DNA from: an uncultured Collinsella sp. | GTDB taxonomy: Bacteria > Actinomycetota > Coriobacteriia > Coriobacteriales > Coriobacteriaceae | Length of the DNA stretch: 54,005 nucleotides | Reading direction: 5' to 3' | Assembly: GCA_900547765.1 (NCBI GenBank) | Contig: URIA01000007.1 | Coordinates: forward strand, 1 to 54,005 | Part shown: piece after piece, positions 24,904 to 32,587 of the stretch | How positions within the stretch are numbered: the stretch's first letter is position 1 | Layout of the letters: each line of letters opens with the position of its first letter | Made by a program: the position numbers and the translations under genes | The notes under the pieces: model-generated | The model's input: the letters and a program-made list of their open reading frames with translations, nothing else | Database searches by the model: none | What the model was told of the DNA's origin: nothing

Positions 24904-26853
24904 ATGGAGTCATCCGCCTACCCGATGCTCTTTAGCCCGATCAAGGTCGGTACGACCGAGGTCAAGAACCGCGTCTTTATGCCGCCGGTATCTACCAACC
25001 TGGCCGATCACGGCTATGTGACCGACGACTTGGTCGATCATTACCGTGCTCGCGCCAAGGGCGGCGTGGGCCTCATCATCACCGAGGTCGTGACGGTCGA
25101 GCCCACCTATACCTATCTGCCGGGTGACATGTGCTGCTACGACGATACGTTTATCCCCGGCTGGGAAAAGCTCGCCGCGGCCGTCCACGAGTATGGCTGC
25201 AAGATCATGCCGCAGCTCTTCCACCCCGCCTACATGGCCTTTAACATTCCGGGCACGCCTCGCCTGATCGCTCCGTCCTTTGTGGGCCCGTCTTACGCCC
25301 GCGAGGCACCGCGCCCCATCACGGTCGACGAGATTCACGAGCTCACGCATCAGTTTGGCGACGCTGCCGTGCGTATGCAGAAGGCCGGTGTCGATGGCGT
25401 CGAGGTCCACGCAGCGCACGCCCACGGCATGCTCGGCGGCTTTTTGACCCCGCTCTATAACAAGCGTACTGATGAGTACGGCGGCTCGCTCGACGCCCGT
25501 ATGCGCTTCTTGCTCGAGGTCATCGCCGAGATTCGCGAGCGCTGCGGCAAGGACTTTATCATCGACGTCCGTATTTCGGGTGACGAGTACACCGATGGCG
25601 GTCTGACCCTCAACGATATGATTTATGTCTCGCGTCGTCTGGAGAAGGCCGGCGTCGACATGATTCATGTGTCGGGCGGCACCACCATCAAGCGTGGCTC
25701 CGCGATTCCCGCCGCCGGTACCCAGCAGGCGTCGCACGCCGCCTGCTCGCGCGAGATCAAAAAGCACGTCAACATTCCCGTCGCCACCGTCGGACGTATC
25801 AACGAGGCCTGGATCGCCGAGGAGCTGATCGAGGACGGCGCTGCCGACATCTGCATGATGGGCCGCGCCAATCTGTGCGATGCCGAGTTCTGCAATAAGG
25901 CCGCTTCCGGCAACGCCGACGACATCCGCCCCTGCATCGGCTGCCTGCGCTGCCTGAACGGCATTATGTTCGGCAAGCGCATCTCCTGTACCGTCAACCC
26001 GGACGTGGAGCGCGACGAGGCCGGCTACGAGCCTGCCGCCGAGGCCAAGAACGTGCTCGTTGTGGGCGCTGGTCCTGCGGGCATGGAGGCAGCCTACATT
26101 GCCGCCAAGCGCGGCCACAACGTGGTGCTCGTTGACAAGCAGGATGAGCCGGGCGGCGAGATGCGCATCGCGGCCGTTCCGCCGGCAAAGCAGGAGCTCA
26201 CCCGCGTGATCAAGTATCAGTACCGTCGTCTGGCCGAGGCGGGCGTGAAGTGCATATTTGGCACCGAGCTTACTGCCGAGGACATTCAGCGTGACTACGC
26301 GGGCTACGAGGTTGTCCTGGCTTATGGCGCCGAGCCCATCGCTCCGGCTTTCATGCAGGGCTTTAAGCAGGTTATGACGGCTGACGACCTGCTGGGTGGC
26401 AAGGCTTTCCCGGGCAAGAAGATCGTCATCGTGGGCGGCGGCACCGTTGGCTGCGAGACGGCCGATTACCTGGCCCCGCTGGTCAACGACCTGTCGCCGG
26501 CCAATCGCGATGTCACCGTCATCGAGATGACCAAGACGCTCGCCGCCAACGAGGGCGGTGCCGGCCGCGCGGTGCTCATCACGCGCATGCTCTCCAAGGG
26601 CGTTCACGTGCTGACCGAGGCCAAGGTGACCGAGATTACCGAGGACACCATCAGCTACGAGAAGGACGACGAGATCCACACCATCGCCGATGCCGATACG
26701 CTGGTGCTTGCCATGGGTTATCGTCCCAATACCAAGCTGGCCGACGACCTGGCTGCAGCCGGCGTTGCCACCCACGTGCTGGGCGATGCCAACAAGTGCG
26801 GCAACATTCGCGACGCCATCGGCGATGGCTACAAGGTTGCCTGCGAGCTCTAG
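24904..26853 (+). CDS. NADH:flavin oxidoreductase, Old-Yellow-Enzyme/2,4-dienoyl-CoA reductase type
   Basis: 649-residue three-cofactor flavoprotein. The N-terminal TIM barrel (residues ~10-340) is OYE-like: IKVGTTEVKNRVFMPPVSTN, GVDGVEVHAAHAHGMLGGFL, NKRTDEYGGSLDARMRFLLE. A 4Fe-4S site follows with CIGCLRC...C. The C-terminal half has two dinucleotide folds, VLVVGAGPAGMEAAYIAAKR for FAD and IVIVGGGTVGCETADYLAPL for NAD(P). This is the architecture of 2,4-dienoyl-CoA reductase, BaiCD/BaiH and related gut enzymes that reduce enone or enoate substrates. The substrate cannot be told from the sequence. Start at 24904 (GAAAGGA ribosome site). Monocistronic. Confidence 0.9.
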   Translation: MESSAYPMLFSPIKVGTTEVKNRVFMPPVSTNLADHGYVTDDLVDHYRARAKGGVGLIITEVVTVEPTYTYLPGDMCCYDDTFIPGWEKLAAAVHEYGCKIMPQLFHPAYMAFNIPGTPRLIAPSFVGPSYAREAPRPITVDEIHELTHQFGDAAVRMQKAGVDGVEVHAAHAHGMLGGFLTPLYNKRTDEYGGSLDARMRFLLEVIAEIRERCGKDFIIDVRISGDEYTDGGLTLNDMIYVSRRLEKAGVDMIHVSGGTTIKRGSAIPAAGTQQASHAACSREIKKHVNIPVATVGRINEAWIAEELIEDGAADICMMGRANLCDAEFCNKAASGNADDIRPCIGCLRCLNGIMFGKRISCTVNPDVERDEAGYEPAAEAKNVLVVGAGPAGMEAAYIAAKRGHNVVLVDKQDEPGGEMRIAAVPPAKQELTRVIKYQYRRLAEAGVKCIFGTELTAEDIQRDYAGYEVVLAYGAEPIAPAFMQGFKQVMTADDLLGGKAFPGKKIVIVGGGTVGCETADYLAPLVNDLSPANRDVTVIEMTKTLAANEGGAGRAVLITRMLSKGVHVLTEAKVTEITEDTISYEKDDEIHTIADADTLVLAMGYRPNTKLADDLAAAGVATHVLGDANKCGNIRDAIGDGYKVACEL

Positions 26854-26879
26854 TCAACCCCTTTGCACCAATCGATTGC

Positions 26880-26918
26880 AAAAAGCGGCGGCTGCCCTGT
26901 GTGTTGGGCAGCCGCCGC
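26880..26918 (-). terminator. Terminator for the minus-strand ATPase gene
   Basis: A perfect 13-bp stem, GCGGCGGCTGCCC with GGGCAGCCGCCGC, encloses an 8-nt loop. On the minus strand the stem is followed by TTTTTGC. The plus side lacks a T run, so it mainly serves transcription arriving from the ATPase side. Confidence 0.75.
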
Positions 26919-27055
26919 CTGCGTTCGACGGGAAGGCGCAGATAGTCCGATTAGGGCCCAGGAGCTCCTTGACCTTGGCGATGATGGCCTCGTCGGTGGC
27001 GTTGGCAAAGAAGTACTCCTGGAACGGTTTTCGTCTTGCAGGGCAGTTGCCGTTT

Positions 27056-28147
27056 CTACAGTTCAACTTCCAGTTCGGCTTTGTGTTCGCAGAGGTAGTC
27101 GCGCATGTAGGGGATGGCAAATGAGACCTTGCCGTACGAAGGAGCCTCGATAATCGATTCTCTTAACAGGCGGCTGCGGACGGAACTCACCTGTTGAGGC
27201 GTTTTGTTTAGGGCATCGGCAACCATGCTGGTCGAGCTCGTCTGCCCCAAAGACGCCATGCTCAGCAGATAAGCGATGCACGTGGGCGGAATGCGCTGCA
27301 GCGCGGGCTCAATCACCATGGCGCAGAAGCGTTCGCGTGCCGTTGCAATGCCACGCTCGGCTTCTTCTTCTCCAATAATCGCTGTATGCGCGCGTCTCGC
27401 CAACTGCCATGCGTAGTATCCAACGAGTTGGATCATGAAAGGATAGCCTTGCGTTGCCTCGGCAAGTTGGCCGGCAATACCTGGCTGCAACTCCATGCCA
27501 GACGCTTCAATGGTTTCCTCGAGGGAGTACGACACTTCGGTTACTGCCACAGCCTTCAGGTCAAAGGGGAGGGCGCGGCGCAAAAACGCAAGTGTCTTTC
27601 CGTTGATGATGCTTTCAATCATCGAAGGCAGACCCGCAAAAACAAAGGCGATATCAAGGTCTTCGCCGATAACCTGCTGAATCGCAATGGAGAGCGTTCG
27701 GACCTCATCGAGCTCTGCGTCTTGAACCTCGTCGAGAGTGATGAGCAGGCCGTTTCCATTCTTGGATATTGTCTGTCTCATGGCGTCGCGTAGCGATGGG
27801 CCGATTCGCTCAATATCTATGCTGCCGATGGATATGCCAGCTACGGTGGGCTCAAATCTGGCGTGCTTGGCCTGGAATTTGGGCTGCAGCTGTTCGAGAA
27901 TGCGCTGGCAAAGTCCCTCGGTTGCGACCTCTTTTATGACCGTCCAGCCACGGCTTTGCGCCAAACGTGAGCACTCGTCAAGGAGGACCGTCTTGCCCGT
28001 TCCACGGACGCCGGCTATGCGCATTAGGCGCCCCGGGGCACCAGGCCCGTTGACGAGGCCCTCATTGAATTCTTCGAGCACATCTTCGCGGCCGATAATC
28101 GTGGGAGGTGTTTTACCTGCTGTGGGCTTAAAAGGGTTTGTTTGCAT
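27056..28147 (-). CDS. Cdc6/ORC-like AAA ATPase with C-terminal winged helix
   Basis: 363-residue ATPase of unknown function. Walker A is IAGVRGTGKTVLLDE (residues ~44-58) and Walker B is LLITLDEVQDAELDE. A sensor-like FVFAGLPSMIES follows, then a lid domain and a C-terminal winged-helix-like part (LLSMASLGQTSSTSMVADAL, then QQVSSVRSRLLRESIIE). The layout is that of orphan AAA_16/archaeal-type ATPases common in actinobacteria and archaea. The ATG at 28147 (AAAGGTGG ribosome site) is preferred over GTG at 28156. Four 10-bp repeats lie directly upstream and a long inverted repeat lies beyond. No partner nuclease or membrane gene is adjacent. Confidence 0.82.
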   Translation of the reverse strand: MQTNPFKPTAGKTPPTIIGREDVLEEFNEGLVNGPGAPGRLMRIAGVRGTGKTVLLDECSRLAQSRGWTVIKEVATEGLCQRILEQLQPKFQAKHARFEPTVAGISIGSIDIERIGPSLRDAMRQTISKNGNGLLITLDEVQDAELDEVRTLSIAIQQVIGEDLDIAFVFAGLPSMIESIINGKTLAFLRRALPFDLKAVAVTEVSYSLEETIEASGMELQPGIAGQLAEATQGYPFMIQLVGYYAWQLARRAHTAIIGEEEAERGIATARERFCAMVIEPALQRIPPTCIAYLLSMASLGQTSSTSMVADALNKTPQQVSSVRSRLLRESIIEAPSYGKVSFAIPYMRDYLCEHKAELEVEL

Positions 28148-28164
28148 GTGAGCCACCTTTGCTC

Positions 28165-28204
28165 AAGATATAGCAAGATATAGCAAAATATAGTGAGATA
28201 TAGC
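28165..28204. repeat. Four phased 10-bp direct repeats in the ATPase promoter
   Basis: Consecutive units are AAGATATAGC, AAGATATAGC, AAAATATAGT and GAGATATAGC, exactly one helical turn apart. They begin 18 bp upstream of the ATPase start codon. On the minus strand each unit offers a TATAT(C/T)T -10-like hexamer. They look like iterated binding sites, possibly for the ATPase itself through its winged helix. Confidence 0.75.
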
Positions 28205-28336
28205 AAAGTAAGCGCTACTCGCGGGTTTTGCGGTGGTGCTATTTTCCAAATGCCGCGCGGATAAAGCACTGGGCGAACAGCTTGTTGGCAACTCACGAGG
28301 GCTCGGGGTGCCAATTTGGGATGGAGTAGTGCTGTG

Positions 28337-28497
28337 CCACGAATAGGGCCTATCTACTACGTTTAAGCCGCAGGGGTCAACCATAGTCGGCTTTTTCGAA
28401 AATCGACAAGCTGTCTACCTGCGGTTTTGTTTTCACGGTTTTCGGTATGGCCGAGGCTATCCGTGTTAACGTAGTAGATGGGCCACTTTTGTGGCAA
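28337..28497. repeat. Long inverted-repeat element between the ATPase and gntR
   Basis: The cores GGCCTATCTACTACGTT (28347-28363) and 28469-28485 pair at 16 of 17 positions. An outward match with TGCCAC...GTGGCA gives about 24 of 29. The ~105-nt interior has no open frame but holds CTGTCT and TTTTCG blocks seen in other repeats here. Comparable elements lie at 12119 and 37278. Confidence 0.65.
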
Positions 28498-28555
28498 GGG
28501 GGCCGATCTGCGGGCCAGGGTAGCTAAAAGAGCCCCGTCCCAAAAAGACTGTTGG

Positions 28556-28624
28556 AAGTTGCGGTGGAATAGTTCCTGTTTTTGCTGCTGAAGGCCTTGA
28601 GCAGGAACTATTCCACCGCAACTT
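28556..28624. repeat. Hairpin repeat F, GTTGCGGTGGAATA family with a different inner stem
   Basis: Perfect 23-bp arms (28556-28578 and 28602-28624) share the outer AGTTGCGGTGGAATA with repeats D and E. The inner stem is GTTCCTG/CAGGAAC instead of CGGA/TCCG, so both arms have changed together. The loop is 23 nt. It lies just upstream of the gntR start region. Confidence 0.85.
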
Positions 28625-28695
28625 ATGAGGGGGCGGGGGATGCGATAGTATTGCATGGTGGTATTCGATTAACCGAGGGTTTATCCGAGGGCTTT

Positions 28696-29388
28696 ATGGA
28701 ACAGCACCAGCATTATCAGAGCCTGCAAGACCAGGCGTACAACGCACTGCGCTCCAAGATCATCTACGCCGAGCTCAAGCCCGGCACACGCCTTTCGGCG
28801 ATTGGTCTGGAAAAAGAGACGGGAATCGGGCGCACGCCCATTCGCGAATCCTTTGTGCGTCTGCGTGAGCAGGAGCTGGTGGAAACGCGTCCCAAAAGCG
28901 GCACCTACGTCTCTAAGATCAGCATGGAACGCGCCGAAAACGCCTGCTTTTTGCGCGAGAAGCTCGAGAGAAGCGTGCTTATTAAATGCAGTTCGGCCGC
29001 CTCGCCCGAGCAAAAGCAGCGGCTTGAGCAGATTCTTACCGAGTCCGAGTCGCTCGACCATGGCGAAACGCGTCGTTTCTTTGACCTGGATAACCTGTTC
29101 CATGAGACGTGTTTTGAGATTGCCGGTCGTCACATGTTGTGGGATTGGATGAAAAGCATCAACACGCATTTTGAGCGATACAACTGGCTGCGTATGGTGT
29201 CGCAGGACCTGGATTGGGAGCCGATTCGTCGGCAGCATCGCCGGATTCTTGAGGCCATTAAGAGGGGCGATACCGATGCGGCGAGTTATCTGGCAGAGAC
29301 GCACTTGCACCTGATGCCCGAGGAGCAGGGCCCGGTTATCGCCTTGCATCCCGACTATTTTGAGCTGCCTAAAGACTCGTCTATCTAG
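28696..29388 (+). CDS. GntR-family regulator, FadR/FCD type
   Basis: 230-residue transcription factor. The N-terminal winged helix is residues ~8-75 (ALRSKIIYAELKPGTRLSAI, TGIGRTPIRESFVRLREQEL, RPKSGTYVSKIS). The C-terminal all-helical FCD effector domain has the metal-binding type histidines, in FDLDNLFHETCF and RRQHRRILEAI, with TDAASYLAETHLHL. This subfamily senses small organic acids; the effector is unknown. The ATG at 28696 has CGAGGGC in front; the frame continues upstream through repeat F, which is not coding. No operon partner is evident. Confidence 0.9.
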   Translation: MEQHQHYQSLQDQAYNALRSKIIYAELKPGTRLSAIGLEKETGIGRTPIRESFVRLREQELVETRPKSGTYVSKISMERAENACFLREKLERSVLIKCSSAASPEQKQRLEQILTESESLDHGETRRFFDLDNLFHETCFEIAGRHMLWDWMKSINTHFERYNWLRMVSQDLDWEPIRRQHRRILEAIKRGDTDAASYLAETHLHLMPEEQGPVIALHPDYFELPKDSSI

Positions 29389-29513
29389 CCCATCATCGCA
29401 TCTGCTCGAGACGCAAAAACGACGCTGCTCACCTACAACGTTTTGCAAGCGAGATTTTTAAAAAAATGCCTAAAATGGCTCAGACTGCTGACAATTGGGA
29501 AACGGGGTGCGCC

Positions 29514-30536
29514 ATGGCGCAGATGAGAATCAAGGACATTGCCGCCGAGGCGGGCGTGAGCCCGGCCACGGTCTCGCGCTATCTCAACAACCGCCCCGGG
29601 CAGATGACCGAGGAAACCCGCGCTCGCATCGCGGCGGTTATCGAGCGCACCGGCTATCGCCCACGTGCTGCCGCGCGCAATCTGCGCAGCTCGCGCACCA
29701 ACCTCATCGGCGTGATCCTGGCCGACATCGCCAACCCGTTCTCCAGCGCTATGCTCGAGGACCTTTCCGCCAGTGCCGCCGCGCGCGGCTGCTCGCTCAT
29801 GACGGCCATTAGCGGCAACGATCCCGCCAAGGAGGCCGAGTCGCTCACCAGGCTTATCGATGCCGGCGTGGACGGCCTGGTCGTCAACACCTGCGGAGGC
29901 AACGACAAGGCGATCGCCGCGGCCGCGGGGCGCCTGCCCGTTGTGCTGCTCGACCGCGACGTTGCCGACGGCGGTGTCGATCTGGTGACATCTAACAACC
30001 GTGAGCTGGTCGCCGGCCTGGTAGACGCCTTGACCGCCGCTGGCAGCGAGCGCCTGTGCCTGCTCACCGAGGCAAGCGACGACAGCCCCGTGCGTCGCAA
30101 GCGCGCCGAGGCCTTTACCGACGAGCTTTTGCACCGCGGCCTTGCCGGCGAGGTCGTCACCCTGGCCGACGGGGGCGCCACGGGCGTCGGCCGCCTGGAC
30201 GAGACCATCCGCGGCTATGCAGGTAAAAAGCTCGGCCTCATTGCTGTCAACGGCTTGGTTTTCCTGCGTCTGACCGAGGCGCTAGCGCAGCTGGGACCCT
30301 CGCTGCCGGCGGGGCTCAAGATCGCGACGTTTGACGACTACCCCTGGAACCATGTGCTCTTTGGTGGCGTGACCACGGCCGCGCAGGACACCCTCACCAT
30401 TGCCGAGCGCGTGGTCGAGCGCCTGTCCGAGCGCATTGACGTCGTCACCACCACCGTGGGCGAGGCCGCAAAGCTCGCCCCCAAGCGCATCGAGATTCCC
30501 GGCCACATCGAACACCGCGTTTCGACTTCGCGCTAG
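29514..30536 (+). CDS. LacI-family regulator (KdgR-like)
   Basis: 340-residue LacI/GalR regulator. The helix-turn-helix is RIKDIAAEAGVSPATVSRYL with NNRPGQMTEETRARIAAVIE, and the hinge follows as AARNLRSSRTNLIGVILADI. The effector domain has NPFSSAMLEDL, DAGVDGLVVNT and an ATFDDYPWNHVLFGGVTT block reminiscent of KdgR-type (2-keto-3-deoxygluconate) repressors; that specificity is tentative. The ATG at 29514 was chosen over an ATG at 29523 and an upstream start at 29466. No target operon is adjacent. Confidence 0.88.
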   Translation: MAQMRIKDIAAEAGVSPATVSRYLNNRPGQMTEETRARIAAVIERTGYRPRAAARNLRSSRTNLIGVILADIANPFSSAMLEDLSASAAARGCSLMTAISGNDPAKEAESLTRLIDAGVDGLVVNTCGGNDKAIAAAAGRLPVVLLDRDVADGGVDLVTSNNRELVAGLVDALTAAGSERLCLLTEASDDSPVRRKRAEAFTDELLHRGLAGEVVTLADGGATGVGRLDETIRGYAGKKLGLIAVNGLVFLRLTEALAQLGPSLPAGLKIATFDDYPWNHVLFGGVTTAAQDTLTIAERVVERLSERIDVVTTTVGEAAKLAPKRIEIPGHIEHRVSTSR

Positions 30537-30537
30537 T

Positions 30538-30569
30538 CTGTGTGATAATATATAGACAATGTCATACAG
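30538..30569. promoter_or_regulatory. Inverted repeat over the relB-MNT promoter
   Basis: CTGTGTGA (30538-30545) and TCATACAG (30562-30569) pair at 7 of 8 positions around a -10-like TAATATAT segment, and the ribosome site AGGAGG follows at once. The position suits autoregulation by the ribbon-helix-helix domain of the gene it precedes. Confidence 0.5.
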
Positions 30570-30578
30570 GAGGTATCC

Positions 30579-31073
30579 ATGGCTGCGTCTGTGCTGAGTG
30601 TGCGAGTGGACTCGTCAATTAAAGACTCATTTGCCGAGCTGTGCGAAGAGCTTGGCATGACTTCGTCTGTTGCGGTCAATATGTTTATGAGGCAGATGCT
30701 GCGCGAGCGCTCTCTGCCGTTTGTTCCCTCACTTGGTAAAAGCTCTGCGAGCGAAAGCGCCGCGACGGGCATTTTGGATACTGCCCAGATTGAGTCCGCC
30801 GTCCGCGAGGCAGCCAGCTCGATTCCCGCCATCAAAACCGTGATTCTTTTTGGTTCGTATGCCCGGGGCGAGGCACATGTCGATAGCGATATTGACTTGC
30901 GTCTCGAAGTCGATCGCGAGCAGGGCTTTGGTCTTTTCGCGCTGTCGGCATTTGGTGAGGCGGTGCGCAAAGAAACCGGGAGGCAGGTTGATCTCGTCTC
31001 TAGTGATCATCTTGATGACGATCTTGCCGCGGTAATCGAGCGCGAAGGAGTGATCCTTTATGATCGCGCGTAA
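30579..31073 (+). CDS. RelB/DinJ antitoxin domain fused to MNT-type nucleotidyltransferase
   Basis: 164-residue fusion. Residues ~1-50 are a RelB/DinJ ribbon-helix-helix antitoxin domain (SVLSVRVDSSIKDSFAELCE, MTSSVAVNMFMRQMLRE). Residues ~75-164 are a minimal nucleotidyltransferase with the GSX10DXD motif (FGSYARGEAHVDSDIDL) and a third acidic residue in GRQVDLVSSD, so the catalytic triad looks intact. MNT enzymes such as MntA neutralise HEPN toxins by AMPylation, whereas RelB/DinJ proteins bind RelE/YafQ toxins. Here neither toxin follows: the next gene is the glnA homologue 127 bp away. It is therefore an orphan, or acts on a toxin encoded elsewhere. AGGAGG supports the start. Confidence 0.88.
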   Translation: MAASVLSVRVDSSIKDSFAELCEELGMTSSVAVNMFMRQMLRERSLPFVPSLGKSSASESAATGILDTAQIESAVREAASSIPAIKTVILFGSYARGEAHVDSDIDLRLEVDREQGFGLFALSAFGEAVRKETGRQVDLVSSDHLDDDLAAVIEREGVILYDRA

Positions 31074-31140
31074 GTCAGACGGCCTGTTCGCACACGTTTT
31101 TTGAGCGCTTGATACGCTTTAACCCTGCGGAAACATTTTT

Positions 31141-31160
31141 CTGCGATAGTATCTGCGATA
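31141..31160. promoter_or_regulatory. CTGCGATA direct repeat before the glnA homologue
   Basis: CTGCGATA occurs at 31141-31148 and 31153-31160 with a 4-nt gap (12-bp period), 40-60 bp before the start codon. It might bind the GlnR-like regulator encoded downstream; the spacing is looser than for a classical OmpR-family site. Low confidence. Confidence 0.3.
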
Positions 31161-31199
31161 TAGACCAGTCGAAACCCGCCCGAAAGAAAGGGGAGCGAC

Positions 31200-32537
31200 A
31201 TGAACCAGCAGAACATCGATTACGTACTCCGCTCTGTAGAGCAGCGTGACATCCGCTTTGTGCGTCTGTGGTTTGTCGACATTCTCGGTCGCCTCAAGAA
31301 CTTTGCCATCAGCCCCGAGGACCTCGAGGTCGCTTTTGAGGAGGGCATTGGCTTTGACGGCTCGGCCATCGAGGGCTTTGCCACGCCCGAGGAAGCCGAC
31401 ATGCTGGCGTTTCCCGATGCTTCGACCTTCCAGATTCTGCCGTGGCGCCCGAGTCACAACGGCGTCGCCCGCGTGTTCTGCGACGTGTGCACTCCCGACC
31501 GCAAGCCCTTCGCCGGCGATCCGCGCGATGCGTTGCGCCGCATGTTCCGCAAGGCCGAGAAAGCTGGCTATCTGCTCAACGTGGGCGCCGAGCTGGAGTA
31601 CTATTACTTCCCCGACGAGCACACCCCCGAGCCGCTCGACAACGTGGGCTACTTCGATCTTTCGGTGAGCGATGCCGCTCGCGACCTGCGTCGCAACACG
31701 GTTCTCACGCTCGAGAAGATGTCCGTGCCCGTGGAGTACACCTTCCATGCCGCCGGCCGCTCGCAGCACGGCATGAGCCTGCGTCACGCCGAGGCCCTGA
31801 GCATGTCCGACGCCATCACCACGGCCAAACTCATCATTAAGCAGCAGGCCTACGAGAGCGGCTGCCACGCCTCCTTTATGCCCAAGCCGCTGGCGGGCGA
31901 GGACGGCAGCGCCATGTTCCTGTGCCAGTCGCTGTTCGACCACGACGGCAACAACGTCTTTTGGGGCGAGGACGACGAGAAGTACCATCTCTCCGAGGTC
32001 GCCAAGCACTATATGGCCGGCATCCTGGCGCACGCGCGCGAGATCAGCGCCATCACCAACCCCACCGTCAACTCGTACAAGCGCATCACCACCGGCGGCG
32101 ACTCCGTGCCGCAGTACGCCACGTGGGGCCTGCGCAACCGCGCGAGCATGGTCCGCATCCCGGTCTACAAGCCCGGCAAGCAGCTGTCCACGCGCATTGA
32201 ACTTCGCAGCCCCGACCCCATGGCCAACCCGTACCTGGTCAACACCGTTACGCTGGCGGCTGGTCTCGACGGTATCGAGCGCAAGCTGGAGCTTCCGCCC
32301 GAGGCCACGGCCGAGACGCTCAAGCTCACCGACCGTCAGATGCTCGAGGCCGGCTACGCGCCGCTGCCGCGCTCGCTCAAAGAGGCGCTCGACGTATTTG
32401 AGGACTCGCAGTTTATGAAGGATGCCCTCGGCGAGCACATCCACAGCTTCTTCCTCAAAAAGAAGCGCGACGAGTGGCATAAGTTCGAGTCCACGATCAC
32501 CGAGTGGGAAATCAAGCACTACCTGGCGAACTCCTAA
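31200..32537 (+). CDS. Glutamine synthetase type I homologue (GlnA2-like) with missing metal ligands
   Basis: 445-residue protein colinear with GSI enzymes and closest to actinobacterial GlnA2 (DIRFVRLWFVDILGRLKNFA, EEGIGFDGSAIEGF, NPTVNSYKRI, RIELRSPDPMANPYL). The first glutamate pair (VGAELEYYYF) and RIELRSP are intact. The canonical HE-x-x-x-GQ(H/Q)E block reads FHAAGRSQHG: both n1-metal glutamates are replaced (A184, G191). The histidine of GSAMH, an n2 ligand, is Phe (GSAMF, F240), and the flap GGEAP is GGDSVP (D301). The frame is open and surroundings are conserved, so this is not a frameshift. Normal glutamine synthesis is doubtful; a regulatory or altered-substrate role is possible. 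GAAAGGGG precedes the ATG. It is followed by a GlnR-like gene. Confidence 0.88.
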   Translation: MNQQNIDYVLRSVEQRDIRFVRLWFVDILGRLKNFAISPEDLEVAFEEGIGFDGSAIEGFATPEEADMLAFPDASTFQILPWRPSHNGVARVFCDVCTPDRKPFAGDPRDALRRMFRKAEKAGYLLNVGAELEYYYFPDEHTPEPLDNVGYFDLSVSDAARDLRRNTVLTLEKMSVPVEYTFHAAGRSQHGMSLRHAEALSMSDAITTAKLIIKQQAYESGCHASFMPKPLAGEDGSAMFLCQSLFDHDGNNVFWGEDDEKYHLSEVAKHYMAGILAHAREISAITNPTVNSYKRITTGGDSVPQYATWGLRNRASMVRIPVYKPGKQLSTRIELRSPDPMANPYLVNTVTLAAGLDGIERKLELPPEATAETLKLTDRQMLEAGYAPLPRSLKEALDVFEDSQFMKDALGEHIHSFFLKKKRDEWHKFESTITEWEIKHYLANS

Positions 32538-32587
32538 TCGCGCTGGCTTGTCCCAGTACGATTGAGCTCATTTCTTTGGAGGCCGAT

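Noticed and set aside
26938..27055. Minus-strand coding-like fragment (EYFFANATDEAIIAKVKELL)
   Set aside because: It reads well for ~35 residues but has no start, ribosome site or recognisable family; it may be a gene remnant downstream of the ATPase, not enough to annotate.
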